Program-made: the position numbers and the translations under genes | The notes under the pieces: model-generated | Database searches by the model: none | Told to the model about the DNA's origin: nothing | Seen by the model: only the letters and a program-made list of their open reading frames with translations | Origin: CAMENZ01 sp041854955 | Lineage (GTDB): Bacteria; Bacillota; Clostridia; Peptostreptococcales; Anaerovoracaceae | NCBI GenBank assembly: GCA_041854955.1 | Contig: JBHADF010000056.1 | Span: forward strand, 1 to 25,739 | DNA: 25,739 bases | Reading direction: 5' to 3' | Part shown: positions 14,579-23,369 of the stretch, piece after piece | Numbering within the stretch: position 1 is the first letter of the stretch | Layout of the letters: every line of letters starts with the position of its first letter

Positions 14579-15943
14579 GTGGATAATAAATACGAAAAAA
14601 TAAGCCCTTTTCAGGTAAATCCCGATAGTGTATGGGCTGATTACAAGCTGAGCGCAGCAGATTTTGCGCCGGCCTCCAAGTCGGAAAAAGAATCCATGGT
14701 AGAGGTGAGAAAGAGCGTATCCTATTGGAGAGACGCTGCTCGCCGCTTCAAAAAGAACACCGTATCCATGGTGGCGCTCTTCATATTCATAGCCATACTG
14801 CTCTTCGCATTTTTGGGACCTCTCATGATCCCCTATGACTATGAAAGCCAGTACAGAGGCACAAAGAACTTAGGCCCTAACCAGTATTCTCAGGATGAAG
14901 TTAAGATAAAGTCCATAGAAAATACAGTAGATGCCTTCGTTGCCACATCCTTGATGCCCGGCAGCGTAACCAGCCTGGCAAAGGGTGACTATTTCATAGA
15001 ATATAAGGGCAAGACCTATGCTTTCACCTTGGAAAACAAGCTGAAAGACGGACTGATAGTTTTAGATTTAAAGGGAGACAAGGTGCTTTCCACAGTGCTT
15101 TTGTCTGATATAAGAAACGGTAAGATTTCCACTCGTATAGAGCTTCCCTACAGCGATACTCCGGCAGAGGAGGCCAAGGAACTTACCCCGAACAAGGGTG
15201 TTTTCCCTCACTTCTTCGGAACGGACTCAGCAGGCCGTGACACCATGGCCAGAACCATGTACGGTGCCAGAGTTTCCATCATAATAGGTATAACAGCAGC
15301 CATCATCGTACTGGTCATCGGTTCCATCTACGGAGCCATCTCCGGACTTGCCGGCGGCAAGGTGGATTTCGTCATGATGAGACTTGTAGAGCTGATATAT
15401 TCCATACCAGAGGTTCTCATCGTACTGCTTTTACAGGTTGTTTTGAAGGAACCCCTTCAGGCCTGGTTCGAAAAGTCGGATAATCCCATGGTCATGGCCA
15501 TGTCCGATTTGGGAGCCGGCATAGTGGCCATCTTTATAACCTTCGCTTTGCTGTACTGGGTAACCATGTCCAGAATAGTCAGAGGACAGGTGCTCCAGCT
15601 TAAAGAGCAGGAGTATGTGACGGCAGCCACAGCCTTAGGGGCTTCCAACGGCAGAATCATCAGAAGACATTTGCTTCCCAACTGTGTGGGACAGCTGGTA
15701 ATAACCACTTGCCTCCAGATCCCTTCGGCTATATTCCTGGAATCCTTCCTCAGCTTCTTAGGCTTAGGAGTTTCTGCACCTATGGCCAGCTTGGGTTCCC
15801 TTTGCTCAGAGGCGTTGTCAACCATTACTCTGTACCCGTACAGACTGCTTTACCCGGGAGTCATACTCACGGTCATCGTTCTTACCCTCAATCTGGTAGG
15901 AGACGGTTTGCGTGATGCTTTGGATCCTCGTTTGAAGAAATAG
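14579..15943 (+). CDS. oppC: Oligopeptide ABC transporter permease, C subunit, with large extracytoplasmic insert
   Basis: A 454-residue OppC/DppC permease, against about 300 for ordinary members. A 55-residue cytoplasmic N-terminus leads to TM1 (about 62-84). The canonical HFFGTDSAGRD motif normally follows within some 35 residues, but here lies at 211-221: about 100 extra residues (roughly 92-205), rich in charged residues and beta-type strands, are placed between TM1 and TM2 on the outer face. The rest is normal, including the EAA loop EYVTAATALGASNGRIIRRHLLPN and the C-terminal DGLRDALDPRL. The start is GTG after ACAGGAGG. The insert may contact the substrate-binding lipoprotein. Confidence 0.92.
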   Translation: MDNKYEKISPFQVNPDSVWADYKLSAADFAPASKSEKESMVEVRKSVSYWRDAARRFKKNTVSMVALFIFIAILLFAFLGPLMIPYDYESQYRGTKNLGPNQYSQDEVKIKSIENTVDAFVATSLMPGSVTSLAKGDYFIEYKGKTYAFTLENKLKDGLIVLDLKGDKVLSTVLLSDIRNGKISTRIELPYSDTPAEEAKELTPNKGVFPHFFGTDSAGRDTMARTMYGARVSIIIGITAAIIVLVIGSIYGAISGLAGGKVDFVMMRLVELIYSIPEVLIVLLLQVVLKEPLQAWFEKSDNPMVMAMSDLGAGIVAIFITFALLYWVTMSRIVRGQVLQLKEQEYVTAATALGASNGRIIRRHLLPNCVGQLVITTCLQIPSAIFLESFLSFLGLGVSAPMASLGSLCSEALSTITLYPYRLLYPGVILTVIVLTLNLVGDGLRDALDPRLKK

Positions 15944-15953
15944 GAGGTGGAAT

Positions 15954-16952
15954 GTGGAAAACAAAGATGTTTTATTGGAAATAAAAGATTTAAAAGTCTC
16001 CTTCTTCACCCCCGCAGGTGAGGTAAAGGCCGTAGACGATATATCCTACACTATGGGATACAACGAAGTTATGGGAATCGTAGGAGAATCAGGTTCCGGA
16101 AAGAGCGTGGAAGCCTATTCCATAATAGGCCTCTTGCAAAGTCCGGGAAAGGTTACTGGAGGCTCCATAACCTTTGAGGGCGAGGATATCTTAGCCTATA
16201 GCGAAGAAGAAATGAGAAATTTCAGGGGAAACAAGGTCAGCATGATTTTCCAAAATCCCATGACCTGCCTGAACCCGGTATATACCATAGGAAATCAGCT
16301 CATAGAAGCCCTAACCTGCCATGATAAGAATATCAGCAAGGAAGAAGCCAAAAAGAGAGCCATCGAGATGCTGGAGCTGGTAGGCATAAATAACGCGGAA
16401 AAGAGGGTAGACCAATATCCCCATGAATTTTCCGGCGGTATGAGACAGAGAGCAATGATAGCTATGGCCCTTATCTGCAAGCCTAAGCTCATCATCGCCG
16501 ATGAGCCCACCACCGCTTTGGACGTTACCATTCAGGCCCAGATTTTGGAGCTGATGAAGGACCTGCAGCATAAAGAAAATACCTCCATCATATTCATCAC
16601 CCATAACCTGGGTGTTGTAGCTGAGATGTGCGACAGAGTTTCCGTAATGTACGCGGGAAAAATCGTAGAGCAGGGCAAGGTAAACGATATATTCTATAAG
16701 CCGGCCCACCCTTATACTAAAGGACTTCTGGAATCCATGCCCAGGCTGGATGCTGAGGGCCACGAAAGGCTGATTCCCATCGAGGGAACCCCTATCGACC
16801 TCCTCGATCCGCCTAAGGGCTGCAACTTCGGTCCCAGATGTAAAAACTGTATGAAAATATGTCTGACGGAAAAACCGCCCTTTGCCGACTTAGGGGACGG
16901 ACACATTTCCGCTTGTTGGCTTCACTACATGAAGGGAAAGGAGGAGGAATAA
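15954..16952 (+). CDS. oppD: Oligopeptide ABC transporter ATPase, D subunit
   Basis: 332-residue ATP-binding subunit. Walker A GESGSGKS is at 44-51, the ABC signature is FSGGMRQR, Walker B LIIADEPTTALD and the switch histidine is in IFITHNLG. The C-terminal oligopeptide/dipeptide domain has HPYTKGLLESMPRL and a cysteine group in CNFGPRCKNCMKIC, as often seen in this family. GTG start after TAGGAGGT. Its stop shares bases with the oppF start (TAATG). Confidence 0.95.
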   Translation: MENKDVLLEIKDLKVSFFTPAGEVKAVDDISYTMGYNEVMGIVGESGSGKSVEAYSIIGLLQSPGKVTGGSITFEGEDILAYSEEEMRNFRGNKVSMIFQNPMTCLNPVYTIGNQLIEALTCHDKNISKEEAKKRAIEMLELVGINNAEKRVDQYPHEFSGGMRQRAMIAMALICKPKLIIADEPTTALDVTIQAQILELMKDLQHKENTSIIFITHNLGVVAEMCDRVSVMYAGKIVEQGKVNDIFYKPAHPYTKGLLESMPRLDAEGHERLIPIEGTPIDLLDPPKGCNFGPRCKNCMKICLTEKPPFADLGDGHISACWLHYMKGKEEE

Positions 16953-17980
16953 TGGAAGAAAGAAAGAAACTCCTCCAGATAAAAGGACTTAAGAAGCATT
17001 TCGCCATAAAGAGCGGCTTCAGAAAGAAAAATTACGTAAAGGCTGTAGACGGTGTAACTCTGGACATATATAAGGGTGAAACCTTAGGTCTTGTAGGAGA
17101 GTCCGGCTGCGGAAAGACTACTTTAGGCAGAACTATCCTCAGGCTTTACGAGCCCTCCGAAGGTGAAATCATCTATGACGGAACCTCCATCTATGACGGA
17201 AATTCCAAGAAAAAGGTTGATATGCTTCCCTTCAGAAGAAAGATGCAGATAATCTTCCAAGACCCTTCCGCATCTCTGGACCCGAGAATGACCGTAGGAG
17301 AAATCATCGGAGAAGCCTTGGATATTCACAAGCTTTTCCAGGGCAAAGAGGAAAGGGTGGAGAGAATAAAGAGCCTCCTGTCGGCCGTAGGCCTTAATAC
17401 GGAGCACTCCAACCGATTCCCCCACGAATTCTCCGGCGGACAGCAGCAGAGAATAGGTATCGCCAGAGCCTTGGCAGTTGAGCCTGAATTCATAGTCTGC
17501 GACGAGCCTATATCAGCTTTGGACGTATCTATACAGTCCCAGGTTGTAAACATGCTGGAGGACCTCCAGGAAGAATTGGGCTTGACCTATCTCTTCATCG
17601 CCCACGATATTTCCGTAGTAAGGCATATTTCCGACAGAATCGGAGTAATGTACTTAGGAAATCTGGTGGAGCTGGCTGAAAGCGATGAGCTTTACAACAA
17701 CCCCATACACCCTTACACCAAGACCCTGATGTCGGCAGTACCCATCCCTGACCCGGAGAAGACTAAGGCCAGAAAGAGGCTTCTCTTAGAGGGAGACATA
17801 CCCAGCCCCATCAACCCGCCTGCCGGATGTAAATTCCATACCAGATGTCCCTATGCCATGGAAATCTGTTCTAAGGAGCAGCCGGTTTTCAAGGAGTACG
17901 AAAAGGGACACTTCGCAGCCTGCCACCTTCTGGAAAAGGAAGAAAAGGCACAGCCTGCAGCTGAGGCGGAAAATCTGTAA
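16952..17980 (+). CDS. oppF: Oligopeptide ABC transporter ATPase, F subunit
   Basis: 342-residue partner ATPase, forming a heterodimer with OppD. Walker A GESGCGKT is at 49-56, the signature is FSGGQQQR, Walker B FIVCDEPISALD and the switch His is in FIAHDIS. The C-terminal domain has HPYTKTLMSAVP and GCKFHTRCPYAMEIC. ATG 16952 follows GGAGGA in the end of oppD; a longer in-frame extension to 16859 lies inside oppD and is not credible. Confidence 0.95.
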   Translation: MEERKKLLQIKGLKKHFAIKSGFRKKNYVKAVDGVTLDIYKGETLGLVGESGCGKTTLGRTILRLYEPSEGEIIYDGTSIYDGNSKKKVDMLPFRRKMQIIFQDPSASLDPRMTVGEIIGEALDIHKLFQGKEERVERIKSLLSAVGLNTEHSNRFPHEFSGGQQQRIGIARALAVEPEFIVCDEPISALDVSIQSQVVNMLEDLQEELGLTYLFIAHDISVVRHISDRIGVMYLGNLVELAESDELYNNPIHPYTKTLMSAVPIPDPEKTKARKRLLLEGDIPSPINPPAGCKFHTRCPYAMEICSKEQPVFKEYEKGHFAACHLLEKEEKAQPAAEAENL

Positions 17981-17991
17981 ACCTATGTTTT

Positions 17992-18013
17992 AAACAGTCA
18001 ATAAAAACTGTTT
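17992..18013 (+). other. Hairpin between oppF and oppA
   Basis: AAACAGT, eight bases, ACTGTTT. It precedes the binding-protein gene by about 35 bases. Such hairpins often protect the downstream mRNA, letting the binding protein be made in excess over the permease. Confidence 0.4.
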
Positions 18014-18047
18014 ATATAAAAAATATCCACTAAAAAGGAGGAACAAA

Positions 18048-19733
18048 ATGAAAAAGCTAATAGTATTAGTAATGGTATTCTGCATGGTATTTGCAATGGC
18101 AGCCTGCGGAGGCAACCAAGCTTCCAATGACGGACCCTTCGTAGTAAACGCATGCATCGCTTCCGAGCCGGAAACCATCGACCCTAACTTGGCCAGCTCT
18201 GTAGACGCTGCCACTTATACTCACCATCAGTTTGAGGGGCTCATGAAATATGAGATCATCGACGAAGATATGGATGAGAGCGGTAACGTGAAGAATACAG
18301 AGGTAGTTTACGGACAGGCTAAATCCCACACCGTATCTGACGACAATTTGGTTTATACCTTCACTTTGAGAGATGACATCTTCTGGTCTGACGGTGAGCC
18401 TGTAACAGCAAAGGATTTCGTTTATTCCTGGAGAAGACTTGTAAATCGTAAGACATCTTCCGATTACGGCTATTTCTTAGACGGCGTAGTTCTTAACGCT
18501 TCTGACATTCAGGCAGGAAATAAGAAGCCGGAAGAGCTTGGAATCAAGGCTATCGACGACAAGACCGTTGAAATCACTTTGGAAAACCCTACTCCTTACT
18601 TCATGGAAATGTGTGCTTTCGCATCACTTGTTCCTCTGAGAGAAGATGTAGTAGAAGGCAACAAGAACTGGACAGACCCTGATAAGATCATAGTTAACGG
18701 ACCTTATAAGCTGGTTGACTGGACTCACGACTCTTACCTGAAATTCCAGCCTAACGAAAAGTACTATGATGCAGAAAACTTAGGACCTACAGAAATCAAT
18801 TTCTGGCTGTCAGCAGATCAGACTGCAATACTTTCCGCATATCAGACCGGAGACTGGGACTATGTTGAAGCATTCCCTACAGACATGATTCCTACACTTC
18901 AGGCTTCCGGAGATTGCTTTATCGACCCTTATGTAGGAACATACTTCCTCTATGTAAACTGCGATAAGGTAAGCGATTGGAGAGTAAGAGCAGCTATGGC
19001 TCTTTCCATCGACAGAGAAAACATCGTTAAGAATGTAACTCAGGGTGGAGAAACTGCAGCTAAGGGCTTTGTAGCTTCCGGAATCCTCAACTCTAAGGGA
19101 GAGGACTTTGTAACTACTACCCCCGGAGCAGGAGCTATTTACAACACTCTTCAGGAAAAATATCCTGACTACGACCTTTCCAACTACGACGAAGCTTGTG
19201 AACTTGCAAAGGTTCTCTACAAGGAAGCTGTAGATGAAGGAAAGTGGAATCCTAAGACTACTATCGTTTACAACTTCAATACAGACGACAAGCACAAGGC
19301 TATCGCAGAAGCTTGCGGACAGGACTGGAAATCTGTTTTAGGTATCAACATTACTCTTGCTAACCAGGAGTGGAACACCTATACAACAGGTCTTGCAGAA
19401 CACACCTTCGGTGTTGCCCGTATGGGATGGATTGCCGACTACAATGACCCCATCACATACTTAGAGCTCATGGTAACAGGAAATCCTTACAACTACGGAC
19501 TTTACAGTGATAAGAACTTCGACGCTGCCATCAAGAAGGCTAAGGCTACTGAGGCAGGAACAGAGCGTGACAAGATTCTCTACGATGCAGAAGCAGCTCT
19601 CTTCGGAGAAGGCGGATTCCCTGCAATCCCTGTATACTACTACACTGTACCTTACTGCAATAAGACTGTTGCAAACATCGGATACACCACTATGGGATAT
19701 CACTTCTTCCAGTATGCAAAGCCTGCAAAATAA
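18048..19733 (+). CDS. oppA: Oligopeptide-binding lipoprotein, A subunit
   Basis: 561-residue extracellular substrate-binding protein (SBP family 5). Residues 1-19 are a lipoprotein signal peptide and C20 in MAACGG is the lipidation site. The mature protein has the family start EPETIDPNLASS, then DGEPVTAKDFVYSWRRL and WIADYNDPITYLELM. It delivers peptides to OppBC. AAAGGAGG precedes the start. Codon bias is strong, like ord and oraE, suggesting high expression. It closes the operon, before a strong terminator. Confidence 0.95.
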   Translation: MKKLIVLVMVFCMVFAMAACGGNQASNDGPFVVNACIASEPETIDPNLASSVDAATYTHHQFEGLMKYEIIDEDMDESGNVKNTEVVYGQAKSHTVSDDNLVYTFTLRDDIFWSDGEPVTAKDFVYSWRRLVNRKTSSDYGYFLDGVVLNASDIQAGNKKPEELGIKAIDDKTVEITLENPTPYFMEMCAFASLVPLREDVVEGNKNWTDPDKIIVNGPYKLVDWTHDSYLKFQPNEKYYDAENLGPTEINFWLSADQTAILSAYQTGDWDYVEAFPTDMIPTLQASGDCFIDPYVGTYFLYVNCDKVSDWRVRAAMALSIDRENIVKNVTQGGETAAKGFVASGILNSKGEDFVTTTPGAGAIYNTLQEKYPDYDLSNYDEACELAKVLYKEAVDEGKWNPKTTIVYNFNTDDKHKAIAEACGQDWKSVLGINITLANQEWNTYTTGLAEHTFGVARMGWIADYNDPITYLELMVTGNPYNYGLYSDKNFDAAIKKAKATEAGTERDKILYDAEAALFGEGGFPAIPVYYYTVPYCNKTVANIGYTTMGYHFFQYAKPAK

Positions 19734-19773
19734 TAGGGTAGTATAATCGAAGAAATCAATATTAAGGACTAAA

Positions 19774-19806
19774 AAAAGAGGCTTCACCGTGAAGCCTCTT
19801 TTCCTT
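19774..19806 (+). terminator. Intrinsic terminator after oppA
   Basis: GAGGCTTCA / TGAAGCCTC with a three-base loop, lengthened by AAAA / TTTT, then a T-rich tail. A 13-bp stem. Confidence 0.92.
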
Positions 19807-19825
19807 TTGGGTTATAAGCCGGGGA

Positions 19826-19970
19826 TTTCTAAGGCTTATCCAAGTTGCGCAAATCCCCACGATTTCAAAAGTTTATCCAAACCTTGCAAAATGAGCTTTC
19901 TAAGGCTTGTCCAAGTTGCGCAAAATCCCCACGATTCCAAGAGTTTATCTAATTTTCAAAAAAACCGCAT
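19826..19970. repeat. Degenerate tandem repeat, four copies of about 36 bp
   Basis: Copies begin near 19826, 19863, 19897 and 19935. Copies 1 and 3 are close matches (TTTCTAAGGCTTATCCAAG-like start, then TTGCGCAAA..TCCCCACGA); copies 2 and 4 share TTTCAAAAGTTTATCC / TTCCAAGAGTTTATCT. Thus a unit of about 71 bp occurs twice, made of two related halves. GGGGATTT (19821-19828) pairs with AAATCCCC (19851-19858) within the first copy. The spacing is irregular (37, 34, 38), and there are no unique spacers. Confidence 0.65.
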
Positions 19971-20159
19971 TTTGGCTTAAAAAATTGCCAATATTTTCCA
20001 TAAAAATAGGGTTTACAGCAAAATTCGCGGGAAAACTGCCGTATTATGTAAACCTTTTATAGCCTATTTTGCATTTTTGGTCAAAAAAGCTAAACTCTGC
20101 TTCAGGGCCGGTATTTCTATTAGCCCCGCCATCTTTCCTCCGCCGGCACTCCATAAGCT

Positions 20160-20224
20160 GAGCCCCCTTCCTCGGGCATGTACCTCCAAAGCAGCAGTCC
20201 CCTCTCCGGGAGGCAAAGGGAGCA
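20160..20224. repeat. MITE-like imperfect inverted repeat
   Basis: The left arm GAGCCCCCTTCCTCGGG resembles the reverse complement of the right arm near 20203-20223 (GCTCCCTTTGCCTCCCGG), enclosing about 25 bp. It is G+C-rich in an A+T-rich gap. Similar small palindromic elements are dispersed between genes in many Firmicutes, but copies elsewhere in this genome cannot be seen from one window. Confidence 0.35.
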
Positions 20225-20261
20225 ACTCCTACCAATTTAAGTAGAAAATCCCCCTGCAAAA

Positions 20262-20270
20262 TGGTATAAT
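20262..20270 (+). promoter_or_regulatory. Extended -10 promoter before the GNAT gene
   Basis: TGGTATAAT: a consensus TATAAT with TG one base upstream, 36 bp before the start codon. No good -35 box at 17 bp, as is common for extended -10 promoters. It probably drives the GNAT gene and perhaps the following cluster. Confidence 0.6.
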
Positions 20271-20306
20271 AACCCTTAGAGCAGATATCGCTCACAGGAG
20301 AAAAAT

Positions 20307-20786
20307 ATGGACATAAAAATCCGCAGAGCTCAGAAAAAGGACACAGAAAGGGTACTGGCTCTTTTGAGTCAAGTTCTTGAGCTCCACGCAAAGATAAGGC
20401 CTGATATTTTCATATCGGGGACCACAAAATACACCGAAGAGGAGCTGACAAGCATTTTCGCCGACCCTTTAACCCCGGTCTTTGTAGCCGTTGATGAAGA
20501 GGACAAAACCGTAGGCTATGCCTTCTGTATTCTTAAGCTTCAGCCTGCCACCAACAATATGAAGGAGGGCAAAACCCTGTTCATAGACGACCTCTGCGTG
20601 GACGAAAAACAGAGGGGAAGAGGCATAGGAAATAAGCTTTACGACTTCCTTCTGGGCTATGCCAAAGAGGAAGACTGTGGAAGCATTACCCTGAACCTTT
20701 GGGAGGGCAACGAAGACGCGCTGAAATTCTACGAAAGCCGACATATGGGCGTAAAGAAGCGGGAAATGGAATACATATTGAAATAA
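20307..20786 (+). CDS. GNAT-family N-acetyltransferase
   Basis: 159 residues covering a full GNAT fold. The acetyl-CoA binding loop is QRGRGIGN (102-109) after the strand LFIDDLCVDE; the C-terminal LNLWEGNEDALKFYES is motif B. The start ATG follows CAGGAG. The substrate is unknown. It is unrelated in sequence to the GNAT fragment at 9745. A 45-base gap leads to nfo, so co-transcription is likely. Confidence 0.88.
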   Translation: MDIKIRRAQKKDTERVLALLSQVLELHAKIRPDIFISGTTKYTEEELTSIFADPLTPVFVAVDEEDKTVGYAFCILKLQPATNNMKEGKTLFIDDLCVDEKQRGRGIGNKLYDFLLGYAKEEDCGSITLNLWEGNEDALKFYESRHMGVKKREMEYILK

Positions 20787-20831
20787 AAGATTTTGCAAAA
20801 TAGATAGAAGGAATAGAGAAGAGGACATGAT

Positions 20832-21665
20832 ATGCTGTATTTAGGATGCCATCTTTCAACAACCAAAGGCTATGAGAGAATGGGCAAGGATGCCTTGGAC
20901 ATAGGCGCCAACACCTTTGCCTTTTTCACCAGAAATCCACGGGGAGGGAAGGCAAAGGAAATAAACGAAAAGGACATGGAGGGGCTTGGGAAAATCCTGT
21001 CGGAAAACAGCTTCGGAAAGCTGGTGGCCCACGCACCCTACACACTGAATCCCTGCTCGGACAAGGAAAGCACCAGAGAATTCGCCTACCTTGCCATGAG
21101 GGAGGACTTGGAGCGTATGGAATATCTGCCGGGAAACTACTACAATTTCCATCCGGGAAGCCATGTAGGACAAGGGCCGGAGCGAGGCATAGAGCTTATT
21201 TCCGAGCTGCTGAATCATATTTTGACAGAGGAGCAGACCACTACCGTGCTTTTGGAAACCATGAGCGGAAAGGGCAGCGAAGTTGGTAGCAGCTTTGAGG
21301 AGCTGGCGGAGATAATACGCAGGGTGGAGCTTAAGGATAAGCTGGGAGTTTGTCTTGACACCTGCCATGTCAGCGATGCGGGCTACGATATCATCAACGA
21401 TTTAGATGGAGTGCTGGCGGAGCTTGACAGGATAATCGGCCTTGACAAGCTGAAGGCCCTGCATATAAACGACAGTAAAAACCCGATGGGAGCCGGAAAG
21501 GATAGGCATGCCTGTGTAGGCGACGGTTATCTTGGGAAGGAGACAATTTTGTCGGTGATAAATCACCCTATGTTAAAGGGCTTGCCCTGCATTTTGGAGA
21601 CACCCCAAGAGGACTTGAATGGATATAAAGAGGAGATAGCAATGCTGCGGAAAGGTGAAAAGTGA
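20832..21665 (+). CDS. nfo: Endonuclease IV (AP endonuclease)
   Basis: Cuts DNA 5' to abasic sites in base excision repair. The 277-residue length is standard and all nine metal-ligand positions are visible: H67, H107, E142, D176, H179, H211, D224, H226 and E256, matching the three-zinc site of E. coli Nfo. Signature stretches include NFHPGSH, CLDTCHVSDAGYD and HINDSKNPMGAGKDRH. A GAGG lies about ten bases before the ATG. Its stop overlaps the butyrate kinase start (TGATG), an odd pairing of repair and energy metabolism. Confidence 0.95.
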   Translation: MLYLGCHLSTTKGYERMGKDALDIGANTFAFFTRNPRGGKAKEINEKDMEGLGKILSENSFGKLVAHAPYTLNPCSDKESTREFAYLAMREDLERMEYLPGNYYNFHPGSHVGQGPERGIELISELLNHILTEEQTTTVLLETMSGKGSEVGSSFEELAEIIRRVELKDKLGVCLDTCHVSDAGYDIINDLDGVLAELDRIIGLDKLKALHINDSKNPMGAGKDRHACVGDGYLGKETILSVINHPMLKGLPCILETPQEDLNGYKEEIAMLRKGEK

Positions 21666-22735
21666 TGGAAAAAAGAGATATTTTAGTAATAAACCCGGGG
21701 TCGACAACCACAAAAATAGGCGTATTCAGAGATCTGGAGCCCCTATTTGAAAAAACCGTGACCCATGCACCGGAGGACTTGCTCGCTTTCGGAGATATCA
21801 TTTCTCAGGAAAGCTACAGGGTAGACCTGATAAACAAGGCCTTAGATGAAAAGGGCTACAATAGGTCAGGCCTTAAAGGCGTAGTAGGTAGAGGGGGGCT
21901 GATAATCGGAATCAAGGGGGGCGGCTACAGAGTGGACGACAAGCTTTGCGAAGCCTTGAAAAGCCCGGAAAATCCCCAGCATGCAGCCAACCTGGGAGGC
22001 ATAATAGCTGAAAAAATCGCAAGGGAATTAGGTCTTCCTGCTTTCATCTACGACAGTCCTACAGGCTGTGAATTGACAGAGGTAGCAAAGATTTCAGGCT
22101 TGGCTGAGCTGGAAAGATTCGGCTCTTACCATGTGCTCAACTCCAAGGCTCAGGCCAGAAACTATGCCGCATCCATAGGGAAAAGCTACAGCGACCTGAG
22201 ACTGCTCGTTTGCCATTTGGGCGGAGGGGTAACCGTAACGGCTCATCTTGATGGTAATATAATAGATGGGGCTTCCTATGACGAAGGTCCCATGTCGCCA
22301 GAGAGAACGGGAGGAATTCCTTTGCTCCTCTGGAATAACCTGGCTTTTTCCGGAAAATATACGGAGGAAGAAGCTGAGAAGCTGATATGCGGTAAAGGCG
22401 GCCTCTATTCCTACCTGGGAACTACAGACTGCAGGGAAGTGGAGGCTATGGTTCGTGATGGAAATGAGAAAGCAGCTGTCGTATACGAAGCTTTCGCCTA
22501 TCAGGTTGCCAAGAGCATCGCTCAGGTGTCCGTAGCCTTAAAGGGTAAGGTTGACGCCATCATCCTTACGGGAGGAGCTGCTCGCGCTGAGCTGCTCAGA
22601 AATATGATTATGGATTATGCTCCCCATATAGGGGAATATGTCCTGCTGCCGGGAGAGGCAGAGCTGTTGGCTCTGGCTCAGGGTGCAGACAGAATACTGA
22701 GAGGGGAAGAAGAAGCAAACTATTATGGCAGATAA
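21665..22735 (+). CDS. buk: Butyrate kinase
   Basis: Converts butyryl phosphate and ADP to butyrate and ATP, the last step of butyrate fermentation. The 356-residue protein is an ASKHA-fold acid kinase: ILVINPGSTTTKIGVF at the start, then HLGGGVTVTAH, and ILTGGAARAELLR towards the end. FDEGPMSPERTGG-type sequence (YDEGPMSPERTGG) is characteristic of butyrate rather than acetate kinase. I prefer ATG 21665 with AAAGGTG upstream; GTG 21662 is an alternative. No phosphotransbutyrylase (ptb) is next to it. Branched-chain acid kinase activity cannot be excluded. Confidence 0.92.
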   Translation: MEKRDILVINPGSTTTKIGVFRDLEPLFEKTVTHAPEDLLAFGDIISQESYRVDLINKALDEKGYNRSGLKGVVGRGGLIIGIKGGGYRVDDKLCEALKSPENPQHAANLGGIIAEKIARELGLPAFIYDSPTGCELTEVAKISGLAELERFGSYHVLNSKAQARNYAASIGKSYSDLRLLVCHLGGGVTVTAHLDGNIIDGASYDEGPMSPERTGGIPLLLWNNLAFSGKYTEEEAEKLICGKGGLYSYLGTTDCREVEAMVRDGNEKAAVVYEAFAYQVAKSIAQVSVALKGKVDAIILTGGAARAELLRNMIMDYAPHIGEYVLLPGEAELLALAQGADRILRGEEEANYYGR

Positions 22736-23327
22736 GAAGAAATTACTTTTTGTAAACAGCTGTATAAGGGGAGAGAAATCACGGACCCTTAAGCTGGCTA
22801 AGCTTTATATAGACAAATTCCTGAGCAGCAAAGCCCAAGCAGGAGAAAACTGGGCTTTGCAGGAGGTAGACTTGAACAGGGAAAAGATTCAGGTTCAGGA
22901 TGCTGCTCTCTTGGAAAAGAGGGAGGACCTCATAGCTGAGAAGGCTTTTGAGGACCCCGTGTTCGACTATGCTCGCCAGTTCATAGAAGCCGACTTTATC
23001 CTCATAGCTGCTCCCTATTGGGACTGGCAATTCCCTGCCCTGCTCAAAATATATTTGGAACGGTGCTCGGTTTCCGGCCTGACCTATATCTTCGATGAAA
23101 AGGGCTGCTCTGCCGGCAGATGCAAGAGCAGCAAGGTGGTCTATATAACCACAGCAGGAGGATACATGGAAGGCCTCAATATGGGCTATGATTATCTGGT
23201 GGAGCTGATGAAAATTTTCGGCATAGAGACTACTGAGCTCATAGCAGCCGAGGGCCTGGATTTGGCTTGGAATGACTGCGGTGAAATCATGGCTGCTGCC
23301 ATGAGAGATGTGGAAAGCAGATTTTAA
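22725..23327 (+). CDS. Flavodoxin-fold NAD(P)H oxidoreductase (azoreductase-like)
   Basis: 200 residues of the FMN-dependent NAD(P)H dehydrogenase / azoreductase family. The start KKLLFVNSCIRGEKSRTLKLA is the flavin phosphate-binding strand and loop; APYWDWQFPALLKIYLERC matches the APMYNF..PA.LK-type segment of AzoR relatives, and TTAGGYMEG the next flavin loop. The natural electron acceptor is unknown. The start lies 11 bases inside the end of buk, so translation is probably coupled. Confidence 0.82.
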   Translation: MADKKKLLFVNSCIRGEKSRTLKLAKLYIDKFLSSKAQAGENWALQEVDLNREKIQVQDAALLEKREDLIAEKAFEDPVFDYARQFIEADFILIAAPYWDWQFPALLKIYLERCSVSGLTYIFDEKGCSAGRCKSSKVVYITTAGGYMEGLNMGYDYLVELMKIFGIETTELIAAEGLDLAWNDCGEIMAAAMRDVESRF

Positions 23328-23369
23328 AAGGAAGATTTTTGTAAGTTGCAGAGTGAAAGGTAAGTGGAA

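Larger units (their letters stand above)
19807..20259. other. Gene-free stretch after oppA holding repeats
   Basis: About 450 bp with no credible gene on either strand. It contains the degenerate tandem repeat (19826-19970), an inverted repeat GGTTTACA (20010-20017) / TGTAAACC (20047-20054), a small hairpin GCATTTTT / AAAAAAGC at 20071-20090, and the MITE-like element at 20160-20224. Open frames through the tandem repeat do not keep one reading frame between copies. Confidence 0.6.

Noticed and set aside
16859..16951. 31-codon N-terminal extension of OppF
   Set aside because: It lies within oppD; ATG 16952 has a good ribosome binding site and gives a normal-length protein.
19826..19970. CRISPR array
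   Set aside because: Repeat-like period near 36 bp, but the copies are degenerate and adjacent with no unique spacers, and there are no cas genes.
19789..19980. 63-codon + strand open frame through the tandem repeat
   Set aside because: It starts at a GTG inside the terminator, has no ribosome binding site, and the 71-bp repeat unit is not a multiple of three, so copies are read in different frames.
20044..20391. 115-codon minus-strand frame after oppA
   Set aside because: It begins inside the GNAT gene, has no ribosome binding site, and its Cys/Arg/Gly-rich product looks like translation of a palindromic intergenic repeat.
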